Positions 51,878-63,676 of a stretch of 64,000 nucleotides of DNA are shown here, one piece after another; the first letter of the stretch is position 1, and the number at the start of each line of letters is the position of its first letter. Origin of the DNA: Janthinobacterium lividum (GTDB taxonomy: Bacteria; Pseudomonadota; Gammaproteobacteria; Burkholderiales; Burkholderiaceae_D); NCBI RefSeq assembly GCF_023509035.1, contig NZ_CP075583.1, positions 1-64,000 of the forward strand, in the 5' to 3' direction. The translations under genes were made by a program, and so were the position numbers. The notes below the pieces were generated by a model. That model did no database searches. It was given only the letters and a program-made list of their open reading frames with translations, and was not told the DNA's origin.

Positions 51878-52633
51878 TTGATTGTCTACGAATACCCTTT
51901 CAACGAACGCATACGTACCTTGTTGCGGCTGGAAGACCTGTACGACAAATTCAAGTTCTTCATCCAGCAAGAGCATGCAATGCAGCATCATGTTGCCTTG
52001 GCAACTATTTTCGATATGCTTGAAGTGGCCGGCCGCGCCGACCTGAAGTCCGACCTGTTGCAGGAACTCGAGCGCCAGCGCCAAAGCCTGCTGGGTTACC
52101 GCAGCAATCCGAATGTGGAACCGGAAACGCTCGATGCCATCCTCGGCGAACTCGACAGTGTCAGTGGCGCCCTGGTGGCGGCGCAAGGCAAGACGGGGCA
52201 GAATATCCGCGACAATGAATGGCTGATGAGCATCCGCGGCCGCACCATCATCCCGGGCGGCGCCTGCGAATTCGACTTGCCGTCCTACTTTGCCTGGCAA
52301 AAACGCAGCTCCGAGCAGCGCCTGACCGACATCCACGCCTGGTTCGCCCCGCTGGCGCCCCTGTTCGATGCGCTGGCCCTGGTCTTGCGCCTGCTGCGGG
52401 ATTCCGGCGGACCCGTTAAACTGATCGCCAATGGCGGCAGCTACCAGCAAATGCTGCAAGGCAAGGTGTACCAGATGTTGCGTCTGAGCCTGGATGAAAA
52501 CAGCGGCGCCATCCCGGAAATTTCCGCCAACAAATATATGCTGTGGGTACGCTTCACCACCCAGGGCGGCGACTTGAAACCCAAGCCACTGGAAGAAGAT
52601 GTCCCGTTCGAGCTCACACTCTGTAATTTTTAA
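51878..52633 (+). CDS. zapD: cell division protein ZapD (TTG start)
   Basis: ZapD binds the C-terminal tail of FtsZ and bundles its filaments at the division ring. The 251-residue protein is recognised by YEYPFNERIRTLLRLEDLYDKF at the start (in part), then QHHVALATIFDMLEVAGRADLKSDLLQELERQ, WLMSIRGRTIIPGGACEFDLP and a C-terminal domain ending ELTLCNF. The family start falls at IVYEYPF, and the only fitting start codon is TTG at 51878 with AAGGG 7 nt before it. It follows coaE by 62 bp and precedes yacG by 21 bp. Confidence 0.93.
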   Translation: MIVYEYPFNERIRTLLRLEDLYDKFKFFIQQEHAMQHHVALATIFDMLEVAGRADLKSDLLQELERQRQSLLGYRSNPNVEPETLDAILGELDSVSGALVAAQGKTGQNIRDNEWLMSIRGRTIIPGGACEFDLPSYFAWQKRSSEQRLTDIHAWFAPLAPLFDALALVLRLLRDSGGPVKLIANGGSYQQMLQGKVYQMLRLSLDENSGAIPEISANKYMLWVRFTTQGGDLKPKPLEEDVPFELTLCNF

Positions 52634-52654
52634 CTGTTACTTATTTGCCCCATC

Positions 52655-52843
52655 ATGACCGTCGTTAATTGCCCTACCTGTGCCGCCAAAGTCGAATGGA
52701 CTGAAGCCAACAAATTCCGCCCCTTCTGCTCGGAACGCTGCAAGCAGATCGACTTGGGCGCCTGGGCCGAAGAGAAATACACGATCCCTGCTGCCGATCC
52801 GTTCGAAGATCCGCTGGCTGACGAAGACAACAAGCCTCAATAA
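52655..52843 (+). CDS. yacG: DNA gyrase inhibitor YacG (zinc protein)
   Basis: A 62-residue protein with the YacG zinc site C-x-x-C...C-x-x-x-[13 protein letters not shown] and [19 protein letters not shown]. YacG binds the GyrB subunit and blocks gyrase. The acidic tail ([11 protein letters not shown]) is typical. It ends the zapD block and converges with the toxin gene, with a 3-bp gap. Confidence 0.94.
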   Translation: MTVVNCPTCAAKVEWTEANKFRPFCSERCKQIDLGAWAEEKYTIPAADPFEDPLADEDNKPQ

Positions 52844-52846
52844 GCA

Positions 52847-53263
52847 TCAGGTAAACGGATTTTCCAGGCGCAGCCCCTGCGCAGCGAAACTGTCGAGCCT
52901 GCCACTAACCACCGTCAAGCCATAGGCGATGCCCATCGCCGCGATCTGCCCATCGACGCCGTGCGCAGCACCACGGGCGTGCAGGCGCGCGCACACGAGC
53001 GCGCAATCGAGATCGAATTCCAGCAGCCGCGGCGCATATTCTGCCTGCACGGCATCCAGCCAGCCTTCCAGCGCCAGTGCTTCCAGCGCTGCCTCGCGCC
53101 GCCAGCTGCGCTGTATGCCTTCGCGCAATTGTGCGATCACCTGCACCGGCACATAGCGCATCTCCGGCGCCACCCGCTCGAAAAAATCGGCCACGCCCGC
53201 CGGCGCAGCGCTACCGTTGCGCGCTGCAACGATCACATCCGTATCGATCAGGTAGGCGGGCAT
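52847..53263 (-). CDS. PIN-domain toxin (VapC/FitB type)
   Basis: A 138-residue PIN-domain ribonuclease, the toxin of a type II pair. The acidic active-site residues are visible in order: LIDTDVIVAARNG (first Asp), an internal Glu in QLREGIQ, HGVDGQIAAMGIA (Asp) and the late SGRLDSFAAQG (Asp). The C-terminal GLRLENPF is the usual end of FitB/VapC proteins. It starts 6 bp after the antitoxin stop. Such pairs are often mobile; codon use looks like that of the neighbours. Confidence 0.88.
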   Translation of the reverse strand: MPAYLIDTDVIVAARNGSAAPAGVADFFERVAPEMRYVPVQVIAQLREGIQRSWRREAALEALALEGWLDAVQAEYAPRLLEFDLDCALVCARLHARGAAHGVDGQIAAMGIAYGLTVVSGRLDSFAAQGLRLENPFT

Positions 53264-53269
53264 GGCGCT

Positions 53270-53479
53270 TCAGGAGCGGCGCTCGAAATCCGTATCAAGC
53301 CCCACGTCGGGCATGCCGCGCAAAATATCGTCGAGCGGGCGCTTCGGCAGCGGCCGCAAGGCGCTGCGCAAGATATCGCGGTGCTCATCTTCGATGCTGC
53401 GTCCATGCGCGCGGGCACGCTTGTGCAAGGCGGCAATCAGCAATTCATCGGTATCGGTAAAGGTCAGTGTCAGCGGCAT
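53270..53479 (-). CDS. FitA-like antitoxin of the PIN toxin
   Basis: A 69-residue protein encoded just before the toxin gene. The start at 53479 is chosen to match family length. The N-terminal half (LTLTFTDTDELLIAALHKRARAHGRSIEDEHRDILRSAL, in part) fits the ribbon-helix-helix fold of FitA-type antitoxins. The C-terminal part, with DDILRGMPDVGLDTDFERR, is the toxin-binding tail with the typical DFERR end. Auto-repression is expected, and 53480-53599 is its upstream region, where I see no clear operator. Confidence 0.83.
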   Translation of the reverse strand: MPLTLTFTDTDELLIAALHKRARAHGRSIEDEHRDILRSALRPLPKRPLDDILRGMPDVGLDTDFERRS

Positions 53480-53599
53480 GCGAAACTCCCCAGTGCTTGA
53501 TGAAAGCACTGTAGCGCAAAGCGCCGCCGATACAAGGAAAGTAACAGGAAAGCTTGCGCCAGCACGCAGCATGCTGCTGCCTGCCGGCACAAGTTGGGA

Positions 53600-54022
53600 T
53601 CAGGCAGGCGCCAGGGATTCCCGGCGCACTTCGTCGAGCCATTCCAGCAGGGGAATGGTGGCCGGCAGCAGGGGTTCCACGCCGACCGTACCTTGCCAGG
53701 CGAACGCCTGGCCTTCCAGGCTTTGCGGCTCGCCCCGCCATTCGCGGCTGATATAGAAATGCAGGCGCACATGAGCGTGCGGATACACATATTCGACGCC
53801 GCACCAGGCCTCGGCGCTGTCGATATACAAGCCCAGTTCCTCGACAAACTCGCGTTTCAAGGCGTCAAAAATGGCTTCGCCCGGTTCGACTTTGCCGCCA
53901 GGAAATTCCCAATAGCCGTCATACGGCTTGCCGGCCGGGCGCTGGCCCAGCAGCACGTCGCCATTCGGCTTCATCAGGATGCCGACGGCGACGTCCACGG
54001 GTGTGACTGTCACTTCGCTCAT
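53600..54022 (-). CDS. mutT: MutT-type Nudix hydrolase (8-oxo-dGTP diphosphatase)
   Basis: A 140-residue Nudix enzyme with a complete Nudix box: GGKVEPGE, then REFVEELGL (G-x5-E-x7-REUxEExGU). MutT removes 8-oxo-dGTP from the nucleotide pool. The start at 54022 ([17 protein letters not shown]) overlaps the stop of the DUF815 gene by 4 bp, and that gene in turn overlaps argJ, so the three are one operon, argJ-DUF815-mutT. The fused thiamine phosphate synthase domain found in some relatives is absent. Confidence 0.92.
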   Translation of the reverse strand: MSEVTVTPVDVAVGILMKPNGDVLLGQRPAGKPYDGYWEFPGGKVEPGEAIFDALKREFVEELGLYIDSAEAWCGVEYVYPHAHVRLHFYISREWRGEPQSLEGQAFAWQGTVGVEPLLPATIPLLEWLDEVRRESLAPA

Positions 54023-54885
54023 TGCGGCAACTTTCCCGCGTAATCGCGCGCAAACTGCCACGCCACCCGGCCCGAACGGGAACCACGCTGCAAGGCCCAG
54101 CGCAGGGCGTCACCGCGCGCCGCGGCAATCTGCTCCGGCGTGCAACCGAACGAGGCGAGCCAGTGCGCGGCAATGTCCAGGTAGTCATCCTGCTTGAACG
54201 GGTAGAACGACAGCCACAGGCCGAAGCGCTCGGACAGCGAGATTTTCTCTTCCACTGTCTCGCCCGGATGCAAATCGCCATCGTCGTCCGTTTTGTAGCT
54301 GGTGTTGTCCGACATCCGTTCCGGCATCAGGTGACGGCGGTTCGAGGTGGCATAGATCAGCACATTGTCCGATTGCGCGGCGATGCTGCCGTCGAGCGCC
54401 ACTTTCAGCGCCTTGTAGCCGCTCTCGCCCTCTTCGAACGACAGGTCGTCGCAAAAGATGATGAAGCGCTCGGGGCGCGCCGCCACCAGGTCGACGATGT
54501 CGGGCAAGTCGGCCAGGTCGGCCTTGTCGACTTCGATCAGGCGCAGGCCCTGGTCGGAAAACTGGTTCAGGCAGGCCTTGATCAGCGATGACTTGCCCGT
54601 GCCGCGCGCGCCCGTCAGGAGCACGTTGTTGGCAGGACGGCTGGCGACGAACTGGCGCGTATTCTGCTCGATCTGGGCTTTTTGCGTGCCGATATTGTGC
54701 AAGTCGTCCAACGCGATGTTCGACACATGCGCCACCGCCTGCAGATGGCTGGCCGCGCCCTGGCGCCGGCGCCAGCGGAAGGCAAAGCTGTTCCAGTCGG
54801 TCGCCGGCAAAGCCGGCGGCAAGATCGACTCGACGCGCGCCAGTACCCGCTCGGCGCGGATCAGGAATTGATCGAGACTGGTCAT
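54019..54885 (-). CDS. DUF815 AAA-type ATPase
   Basis: A 288-residue P-loop ATPase of the DUF815 family. Walker A is GARGTGKS (near residue 95), Walker B is [13 protein letters not shown], and sensor-like YATSNRRHL follows. The C-terminal region (FPYF-like [14 protein letters not shown], then [13 protein letters not shown]) is conserved. The function is not known. It overlaps argJ and mutT by 4 bp on each side, an arrangement common in beta-proteobacteria. Confidence 0.9.
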   Translation of the reverse strand: MTSLDQFLIRAERVLARVESILPPALPATDWNSFAFRWRRRQGAASHLQAVAHVSNIALDDLHNIGTQKAQIEQNTRQFVASRPANNVLLTGARGTGKSSLIKACLNQFSDQGLRLIEVDKADLADLPDIVDLVAARPERFIIFCDDLSFEEGESGYKALKVALDGSIAAQSDNVLIYATSNRRHLMPERMSDNTSYKTDDDGDLHPGETVEEKISLSERFGLWLSFYPFKQDDYLDIAAHWLASFGCTPEQIAAARGDALRWALQRGSRSGRVAWQFARDYAGKLPQ

Positions 54886-56120
54886 GAGCGATAGTCGGCG
54901 TTGATCGACACGTAGTCATGCGACAGGTCGCACGTCCACAGGGTGGCCGTGGCATCGCCGCGCGCCAGTTTCACGCGGATGGTGATTTCGCTTTGCTGCA
55001 TCACGCGCTGGCCATCCTGCTCCTGGTAGTCCGGGTTACGGCCGCCATTCTTGGCCACCCACACGTCATCCAGGTACAGGTTCAACTGGCCTACGTCCAG
55101 GTCGTCCACGCCCGCATAGCCGATGGCGGCCAGGATGCGGCCCAGGTTCGGGTCGGAGGCGAAGAAGGCCGTTTTCACCAGCGGCGAATGGGCGATGGAA
55201 TAAGCGATCTTGCGGCATTCGTCCACGTCGCGGCCGTCTTCCACGGTCACGGTCATGAACTTGGTCGCGCCTTCGCCGTCGCGCACGATGGCTTGCGCCA
55301 GGAAAGTCGACAGTTCGGTGACAGCAGCGGCCAGTTCCGCATAGTGCGGCGAATCGATCGAATCGATGACCAGGCTGCCTGCACCCGTGGCCACCAGCAT
55401 GAACGAGTCATTGGTGGAGGTGTCGCCGTCGATGGTGATGCAGTTGAACGATTTGTCAGCCGCCTGTTTCACCAGCTGGTCCAGCACGGGCTGGGCCACG
55501 GTGGCGTCGAACGCGAGGAAACCCAGCATGGTGGCCATGTTCGGCTTGATCATGCCGGCGCCCTTGCTGATGCCCGTCAGGGTGACCGCATGGCCACCGA
55601 TGGTGACGGTGCGCGAACCGGCTTTCGGCTGCGTGTCGGTGGTCATGATGGCTTCGGCGGCCGAGAACCAGTTGTCCGACGTCAGCGCGGCCACGGCTTG
55701 CGGCAAGCCGGCGACCAGGCGCTGCACGGGCAGCGGTTCGAGGATCACGCCGGTGGAAAACGGCAGGATTTGCTGCGGCGTGCAGCCCAGCAGCTCGGCC
55801 AGCGCAGCGCAGCAGGCCTGCGCGTCGGCCAGGCCCGATTCACCCGTGCCCGCATTCGCGTTGCCCGTGTTGACCAGCAGCGCGCGGATCGGCGCGGCGC
55901 CAGCCGTCACGGCAGCCAGGTTGGCTTTCGAGATTTGCACGGGCGCGGCGCAGAAGCGGTTCAAGGTGAACACGCCGGCCACGGTGGCCGTCGGCGCCAG
56001 TTTCAATACCAGCAAATCCTTGCGGTTGGGTTTCTTGATGCCGGCTTCGGCAACACCGATTTCAATGCCGGCGACGGCTTTCAAGTCGGCGGCGACGGGC
56101 TTGGGAGAATTGACGGCCAT
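54882..56120 (-). CDS. argJ: ArgJ, glutamate N-acetyltransferase / amino-acid acetyltransferase
   Basis: Transfers acetyl from N-acetylornithine to glutamate in arginine synthesis, and may also use acetyl-CoA. 412 residues, self-cleaved at the conserved Ala-Thr: the [16 protein letters not shown] motif is present with the Thr nucleophile. Other motifs are [37 protein letters not shown] and [12 protein letters not shown]. The start at 56120 ([12 protein letters not shown]) is chosen over an ORF extension to 56210. It heads the argJ-DUF815-mutT operon and is separated from secA by a terminator. Confidence 0.95.
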   Translation of the reverse strand: MAVNSPKPVAADLKAVAGIEIGVAEAGIKKPNRKDLLVLKLAPTATVAGVFTLNRFCAAPVQISKANLAAVTAGAAPIRALLVNTGNANAGTGESGLADAQACCAALAELLGCTPQQILPFSTGVILEPLPVQRLVAGLPQAVAALTSDNWFSAAEAIMTTDTQPKAGSRTVTIGGHAVTLTGISKGAGMIKPNMATMLGFLAFDATVAQPVLDQLVKQAADKSFNCITIDGDTSTNDSFMLVATGAGSLVIDSIDSPHYAELAAAVTELSTFLAQAIVRDGEGATKFMTVTVEDGRDVDECRKIAYSIAHSPLVKTAFFASDPNLGRILAAIGYAGVDDLDVGQLNLYLDDVWVAKNGGRNPDYQEQDGQRVMQQSEITIRVKLARGDATATLWTCDLSHDYVSINADYRS

Positions 56121-56210
56121 GGTGATTTCTTCTGCGAGGGAAAAGGGAAGCGCTATTGTAGCGCCTTCGCAGCGCCGGTGACCATGCGCGCCCGTAAATT
56201 GAAAAGGCAT

Positions 56211-56240
56211 AAAAAAACGGAGACCGCGGTCTCCGTTCTT
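56211..56240 (-). terminator. terminator after secA
   Basis: Perfect 8-bp stem CGGAGACC/GGTCTCCG with a GC centre (56218-56235), followed on the minus strand by T7. It lies 21 bp after the secA stop. Confidence 0.9.
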
Positions 56241-56261
56241 GTTCAGGTCATGCAGCCGACT

Positions 56262-59030
<2,769 letters not shown>

Positions 59031-59072
59031 GCTTGAATTCTTGAAAAAACGCCGTTAAAAAAAGCTCGGTAG

Positions 59073-59101
59073 GTGACAACGAGGTAACAATCGCGTGACC
59101 G
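59073..59101. repeat. three 11-bp-phased repeats upstream of secA
   Basis: GTGACAA (59073), GTAACAA (59084) and GTGACCG (59095) are spaced exactly 11 bp apart, one helical turn. On the minus strand they read CGGTCAC-N4-TTGTTAC-N4-TTGTCAC, similar in layout to PhoB-type boxes (CTGTCAT repeats, 11-bp period). They are 43-71 bp upstream of the secA start. The binder is unknown. Confidence 0.45.
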
Positions 59102-59309
59102 CACGGAGTTCGACTATGGCAAAAGACGATGATTTTATCATGCGTTCCCGACATGGTTGGGGTAATGCGCCATATAACAATAGCTTAATGACAAACAAAT
59201 GGCAGAAAATGCGGACATTTTCCATACTGTAAGGCAATACGGCCGGCCCGCTTGCACCGCACCCGCCGCCGCACTCGTCACGCGCGGGCGAGTGTGCTAT
59301 GTTTCGGCC

Positions 59310-59819
59310 ATGCGAACTCCCACTTATTCTCCGGCACCGCGCCGCGGCTACGGCTTTGCCCGTTCAGGCCCGGCCGTCACGGGCGCAACCGATTTTCTGC
59401 GCGGCAACGCCACGATGGCCTCCCTGATGCCCACCGTCACGCGCCTGGCCGCCCTGCAAAAAGATTGCGCCAAGGCCTTGCCGGCGATGTTCGAGCATTG
59501 CGACATCCTGCAATTCGAGGGTGGCCAACTGGTGCTGGCCACGCCGAACGCGGCGCTGGCGGCCAAGCTCAAGCAGCAATTGCCGAAGTTACAAGGGGAG
59601 CTGGAAAGAAAGGGCTGGCAGATTTCAGGCATCAAGCTGAAAGTGCAAGTCATCAAGAGCATCGCGCCCATCGTGCATACGCGGGCGCTGGTCTTGCCGG
59701 AAAAAGCCATGTCGGCCCTGGAAGAGCTGAGCACGGCCCTGCCGGCGTCGAAGCAGAACGAGCAACTGATCGCGGCGCTGCGCAACATGCTGCGCCACCA
59801 CCGCGAACCGAAGGATTAA
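59310..59819 (+). CDS. dciA: DciA-like protein (DUF721)
   Basis: A DUF721/DciA protein of 169 residues. DciA helps load the replicative helicase DnaB in bacteria without DnaC. The C-terminal part has the family pattern: DILQFEGGQLVLATPNAALAAKLKQQLPKLQ (in part) and IKLKVQVIKS. The start is uncertain: ATG 59310 has no ribosome site, ATG 59415 is a possible shorter start, and the frame is open back to 59199. It lies divergent from secA and convergent with lpxC, a common order. Confidence 0.85.
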   Translation: MRTPTYSPAPRRGYGFARSGPAVTGATDFLRGNATMASLMPTVTRLAALQKDCAKALPAMFEHCDILQFEGGQLVLATPNAALAAKLKQQLPKLQGELERKGWQISGIKLKVQVIKSIAPIVHTRALVLPEKAMSALEELSTALPASKQNEQLIAALRNMLRHHREPKD

Positions 59820-59838
59820 GAACACCATGCGGCGACTT

Positions 59839-59958
59839 GACACCTCAGAAAACCGTAGCGAGCGGAAGGGAGAGGTGGCTAAGAAGCGCAACCGTACGAA
59901 GGTACGGTGAGCATCGCAGGCCGCCTATACCGACGCGCAGTAGGTTTAATGAGGTGTC
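59839..59958. repeat. 120-bp element bounded by inverted repeats between dciA and lpxC
   Basis: Ends GACACCTCA (59839-59847) and TGAGGTGTC (59950-59958) are perfect 9-bp inverted repeats, with a second inner pair AAACC/GGTTT (59850 and 59943). A central hairpin ACCGTAC-GAAG-GTACGGT lies at 59890-59907. It contains no gene. It could be a small miniature transposon, a palindromic unit or a structured RNA in the 3' regions of both genes. No second copy is seen in the window. Confidence 0.6.
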
Positions 59959-59965
59959 GCTCAGA

Positions 59966-60901
59966 TCAGGTCAAAGACCACTCGCGCTCCATCTGGCGCA
60001 GATAGGATTGCGGCGCCGCCTCGTTCGTCGAGAACGAAACGATTTCATACGCTTCCGGCTGTTCCAGCAGCGCCAGCAGCAGCTGGTTGTTCAGCGCGTG
60101 GCCCGATTTGTGCGCCGTATAGTACGCCAGCAAGGGGTGGCCCACCAGGTACAGGTCGCCGATGGCGTCGAGTATCTTGTGGCGCACGAACTCGTCTTCA
60201 TAGCGCAAGCCATCGGCATTGAGGATGCGGTACTCATCCATGACGATGGCATTTTCCAGCGAACCGCCACGGGCCAGGCCCATGCCGCGCAAGCTTTCCA
60301 CGTCCTGCATGAAACCGAAGGTGCGCGCGCGCGCCACGTCGTGCACATACGACACGTCGCCGAAGTCGACCGAGGCGCGCTGCATCGTGCCATCGACGGC
60401 CGGGTGATTGAATTCGATGAAGAAGTCGAGCTTGAAGCCGTCGTACGGCGACAAGCGCGCCCATTTCTCCGCGTCGCCCTTGCCGTGACGCACTTCCACA
60501 GGCTTAATGACCTTGATGAATTTCTTCGCCGCCTGCTGCTCTTCCACGCCCGCCTGCTGCAGCAGGTAGACGAAGGACGAGGCGGAACCGTCCATGATGG
60601 GAATTTCTTCCGCATTCACGTCGATATACATATTATCGACGCCCAGGCCAGCCGCCGCCGACATCAGGTGTTCCACGGTGGACACCCTGGCGCCGTCCTT
60701 GATCAGCACGGAAGCCATGCGCGTATCGCCCACCGCCATGGCGCTGGCGGGGAACTCGACGATGGGATCGAGGTCGATGCGGCGAAACACGATGCCCGTG
60801 TCGATCGCGGCAGGACGCAAGATCAGCTCCACCTTGGTGCCAGAATGCAAACCGACACCGATGGTGCGGACCTGTTGTTTGATAGTGCGTTGTTTTAACA
60901 T
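59966..60901 (-). CDS. lpxC: UDP-3-O-acyl-N-acetylglucosamine deacetylase LpxC
   Basis: Zinc deacetylase for the committed step of lipid A synthesis. 311 residues starting [21 protein letters not shown], with the zinc ligands in [17 protein letters not shown] (His), DYVxxNHPAVDG-like [12 protein letters not shown], and [22 protein letters not shown] (His, Asp). [11 protein letters not shown] is near the end. The start at 60901 is fixed by family alignment. Neighbours match the end of the beta-proteobacterial division/cell-wall region. It converges with dciA across the 120-bp repeat. Confidence 0.96.
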   Translation of the reverse strand: MLKQRTIKQQVRTIGVGLHSGTKVELILRPAAIDTGIVFRRIDLDPIVEFPASAMAVGDTRMASVLIKDGARVSTVEHLMSAAAGLGVDNMYIDVNAEEIPIMDGSASSFVYLLQQAGVEEQQAAKKFIKVIKPVEVRHGKGDAEKWARLSPYDGFKLDFFIEFNHPAVDGTMQRASVDFGDVSYVHDVARARTFGFMQDVESLRGMGLARGGSLENAIVMDEYRILNADGLRYEDEFVRHKILDAIGDLYLVGHPLLAYYTAHKSGHALNNQLLLALLEQPEAYEIVSFSTNEAAPQSYLRQMEREWSLT

Positions 60902-60976
60902 CTGTCGATTATATCTATTTGCCGGATTTTCGTTGCAGCGCGGCATGGCCCACGCCAGAAATACCACAACCGCTCC

Positions 60977-61894
60977 TCACGGATGTTCGCTTTCCGCATG
61001 CACGGCTTCACGGCGCACCAGGTAAATGCCGCTGCCGATGATGATGGCCGCGCCAATCAGGGTGTATTCGTCGGGCAAGGCGCGCCACAGCATCCAGTCC
61101 AGGGCCATGCCCCAGGCCAGGGCCGAGTATTCGAACGGCGCCACGCTGGACGCCTTGCCAAAACGAAATGCCTCCGTGATGGCCAGTTGCCCCAGGAAGC
61201 CACTCAGTGACAGGCCCGCCAGCAGCCACCAGTCTTCGCGGCGGATACTCACCCACTCGTGCGCCGACAGGGCCACGCCGCCGAGGGCCATCATCAGCAT
61301 CAGCCAGAAAACCATGCTTTCGCTGGCATCCGTGCGGCTCAGGATGCGGCCCGTGACGGCAGAAATGGCGTAACAGGCAGCCGAACCCAGCACGGCCAGC
61401 CCGGCCAGCGAAAAGAATCCCGTGCCGTCCGGGCGCAGCGCCACCAGCACGCCCAGCAGGCCCACGGCGATGGCGCACCAGCGCGCGAAGTCGACTTTTT
61501 CCTTCAGGATAAAAACCGACAGGACCGTGATCAGCAAGGGGGCGACGAAGAACAGCGCATACGTCTCGGCCAGCGACATGCGCTTCAAGCCGTAGGCGAA
61601 CAGGGTAATCATCAACACGCCCAGGGCACCGCGCAGCAAGTGTAGCGGCCAGCGCACCTTCAGCACGTTCTTGAAGGCGCCACGGTACAGCAGGTACAGG
61701 CACACGAGCGGCAAGGACGACAGGGCGCGCAAGGCCGTCACCTGCATGGGCGGATAATGGGCAGACAACAGCTTCATGGCTGTGTCCATCAGGGAAAACA
61801 TGGCGACGGCGATCAGCATCACATAGATGCTGCGCAGGTTAGGATTGCGGGATATCAGGACAGACTCCTGGCGAAAGAGCGGGACCGTCATCAT
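60977..61894 (-). CDS. DMT superfamily transporter (two EamA domains)
   Basis: An inner-membrane protein of 305 residues with about ten hydrophobic helices in two EamA repeats, for example AVAMFSLMDTAMKLL with VTALRALSSLPLVC in the first and LAVLGSAACYAISAVTGRIL with APFEYSALAWGMALDW in the second. Members export amino acids and other metabolites; the substrate cannot be read here. It lies 75 bp after lpxC's start in the same direction and 84 bp before the end of the XRE regulator gene, and may be expressed alone. Confidence 0.88.
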   Translation of the reverse strand: MMTVPLFRQESVLISRNPNLRSIYVMLIAVAMFSLMDTAMKLLSAHYPPMQVTALRALSSLPLVCLYLLYRGAFKNVLKVRWPLHLLRGALGVLMITLFAYGLKRMSLAETYALFFVAPLLITVLSVFILKEKVDFARWCAIAVGLLGVLVALRPDGTGFFSLAGLAVLGSAACYAISAVTGRILSRTDASESMVFWLMLMMALGGVALSAHEWVSIRREDWWLLAGLSLSGFLGQLAITEAFRFGKASSVAPFEYSALAWGMALDWMLWRALPDEYTLIGAAIIIGSGIYLVRREAVHAESEHP

Positions 61895-61978
61895 GGCGAC
61901 GGCCGGAGCCAGGACAGCATGGTTTGGAAAGGCAGGGCCAGGCGGTCAGCCCGATTATAACAAGCGCGGCCGTTTAGC

Positions 61979-62754
61979 TTATGACACCGGCAACAGCATC
62001 ACCAGTTTCAAGTCATGCTGGCGCGCCAGGTGCAAGGTCACCTGATTGAACTCAAGCAGCCCCTGTTGTGCGTGCTGGAACTGGCGCAAGCCCCCATCGC
62101 GGCCCTGCACTTGCTGCGCCCCCCACCACTGACGAAATTCAAGGCTGGCCCCGGCCAGTTCCGCGATCAGGCCGGCCAGCGGCGCCTGGTCCGCCTGCCG
62201 ACCGATATCGGCGCGGAACTCCGCCACCAGGCGCTGCGCCCGCTCGGGCCAGCCGACGACCAGGTCGCGCGCCCCTGCGTCCAGGAACATGAAGCGCAGC
62301 TGGTTCGGCGCGGCCGCGTCGCCATGCAGCCAGCCGGCAAACAAGGTGGACGCCGCTCCGTTCCACGCCACGGCGTTCCATTCCCGGTCGAGGATGTACG
62401 CGGGTGCGTCGATGGCGGCGACGATGGCGGCCAGCTCGGCAGCGGCAAGCCCGCCGCCCTCGCCTGTGCCATGGCTGGGATCATGCTTGTTGGCCACCTC
62501 GAACAGATAGGCGCGCTCGGCCGCGCTCAGCTGCAGCACCTGCGCCAGGCGGGCCAGCATCTTGGCCGACGCCGACACGGGCCGCCCCTGCTCCAGCCAC
62601 GTCAGCCAGGTGGGGCTGACCTCGCACAGCTGCGCCAGCTCTTCGCGCCGCAATCCCGGCGTGCGGCGCCCTCTCCGCCACCGGGCAAGCCGGCCATGGC
62701 GGGAGTGACGGCTTCGCGCCGGACGCGGATGAATTCAGCGAGTTTATTCGACAT
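61979..62754 (-). CDS. XRE/MmyB-like transcriptional regulator (frameshifted near the 5' end)
   Basis: A regulator with an N-terminal XRE helix-turn-helix (GLRREELAQLCEVSPTWLTWLEQGR) and a C-terminal MmyB-like ligand-binding domain (AYILDREWNAVAWNGAA..LF; NQLRFMFLD; ADIGR). The natural start is ATG 62754 (MSNKLAEFIRVRREAV). Near 62668-62675, in GAGAGGGCGCC on the minus strand, one base appears to be missing, so the frame breaks. With one base added the protein reads GGGxRRRTPGLRREEL as in relatives. The uninterrupted part spans 61979-62653. It is divergent from a methyltransferase gene that it may control. Family members of this kind often pair with a neighbouring enzyme or transporter gene. 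Confidence 0.82.
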
Positions 62755-62776
62755 GGGATGCCTGCATGGTAGTGGA

Positions 62777-62788
62777 TATACCAGTATA
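62777..62788. promoter_or_regulatory. small dyad in the regulator-methyltransferase gap
   Basis: TATAC-CA-GTATA, a 12-bp dyad in the 104-bp divergent gap. A likely operator for the XRE/MmyB regulator by position only. Confidence 0.35.
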
Positions 62789-62858
62789 AGTTATGGTCTT
62801 GTTACAGGATAATTTTATCCTTATTCTGCATGAACTCACCCATCAACAGGAGAAAACC

Positions 62859-63626
62859 ATGCAGCAGCACGATGTCGTTACCGAACAGTTTGGCAAGACG
62901 GCCAATGCCTACCTGAGCAGCGCAGTACACGCGCAAGGGGCCGACCTGGTGTTGATGCAGGAATGCGCGCGCCGCCATGGCAAGCCGGTGGTACTGGACC
63001 TGGGCTGCGGCGCCGGCCACGCCAGCTTTGCCGTCGCCCCCGTGGCGCAATCGGTGGTCGCCTACGACCTGGCACAGCCCATGCTCGACGTGGTGGACTG
63101 CGCCAGGGTGCAGCGCGGCTTGCACAATATCAGCACGCAACGGGGCGACGTGGCCCGCCTGCCGTTTGCCGACGCCAGCTTCGATATGGTCGTCACGCGT
63201 TTTTCCGCGCACCACTGGAACGATGTGGCGGGAGCCTTGGCCGAAGCCTGGCGCGTGCTGCGCCCGAACGGCACCTTGCTGGTGATCGACATCGTCGCGC
63301 CGAAGACGGCTCTGTACGACAGCACCTTGCAGACGGTGGAAATGCTGCGCGACGCCTCGCACGTGCGCGACTACCGTACCTGCGAATGGGGCGCAAAGTT
63401 CGACAACGCGGGATTCACGCACAGCTTGCGCAGCGTGTGGAAACTGACCATGCAGTTCGACGAGTGGGTGGCGCGCATGCGCACGTCGGACGAAAGAGTG
63501 GCGGCCATCCGCAACCTGTTCGATGGCGCGCCCGAGGAAGCGCGCAATTATTTCGCGCTGCAGGACGATTATTCATTCAGCATCGATGCGGCCATGTTCG
63601 AGGCAACGAAACCCTCAGTACAGTAA
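62859..63626 (+). CDS. class I SAM-dependent methyltransferase (UbiE/Methyltransf_11 type)
   Basis: A 255-residue methyltransferase. The start at 62859 has AGGAG 7 nt upstream. The SAM-binding motif I is VVLDLGCGAGHASFAVA, followed by the acidic loop VVAYDLAQPMLDVV, DVARLPFADASFDMVVTRFSAHHW and VLRPNGTLLVIDIVAP. It resembles UbiE and small-molecule methyltransferases, but ubiE itself would sit with ubiquinone genes. The substrate is unknown. It is divergent from the XRE/MmyB regulator, which may respond to its substrate. Confidence 0.88.
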   Translation: MQQHDVVTEQFGKTANAYLSSAVHAQGADLVLMQECARRHGKPVVLDLGCGAGHASFAVAPVAQSVVAYDLAQPMLDVVDCARVQRGLHNISTQRGDVARLPFADASFDMVVTRFSAHHWNDVAGALAEAWRVLRPNGTLLVIDIVAPKTALYDSTLQTVEMLRDASHVRDYRTCEWGAKFDNAGFTHSLRSVWKLTMQFDEWVARMRTSDERVAAIRNLFDGAPEEARNYFALQDDYSFSIDAAMFEATKPSVQ

Positions 63627-63633
63627 AAACGTA

Positions 63634-63658
63634 AAAACGGCGCCGATGGCGCCGTTTT
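63634..63658. terminator. bidirectional terminator between methyltransferase and peroxiredoxin genes
   Basis: Stem AAAACGGCGCC/GGCGCCGTTTT with a GAT loop. The A and T runs make it work for both convergent genes. Confidence 0.88.
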
Positions 63659-63676
63659 CATGCGAACAGGAAGCGC

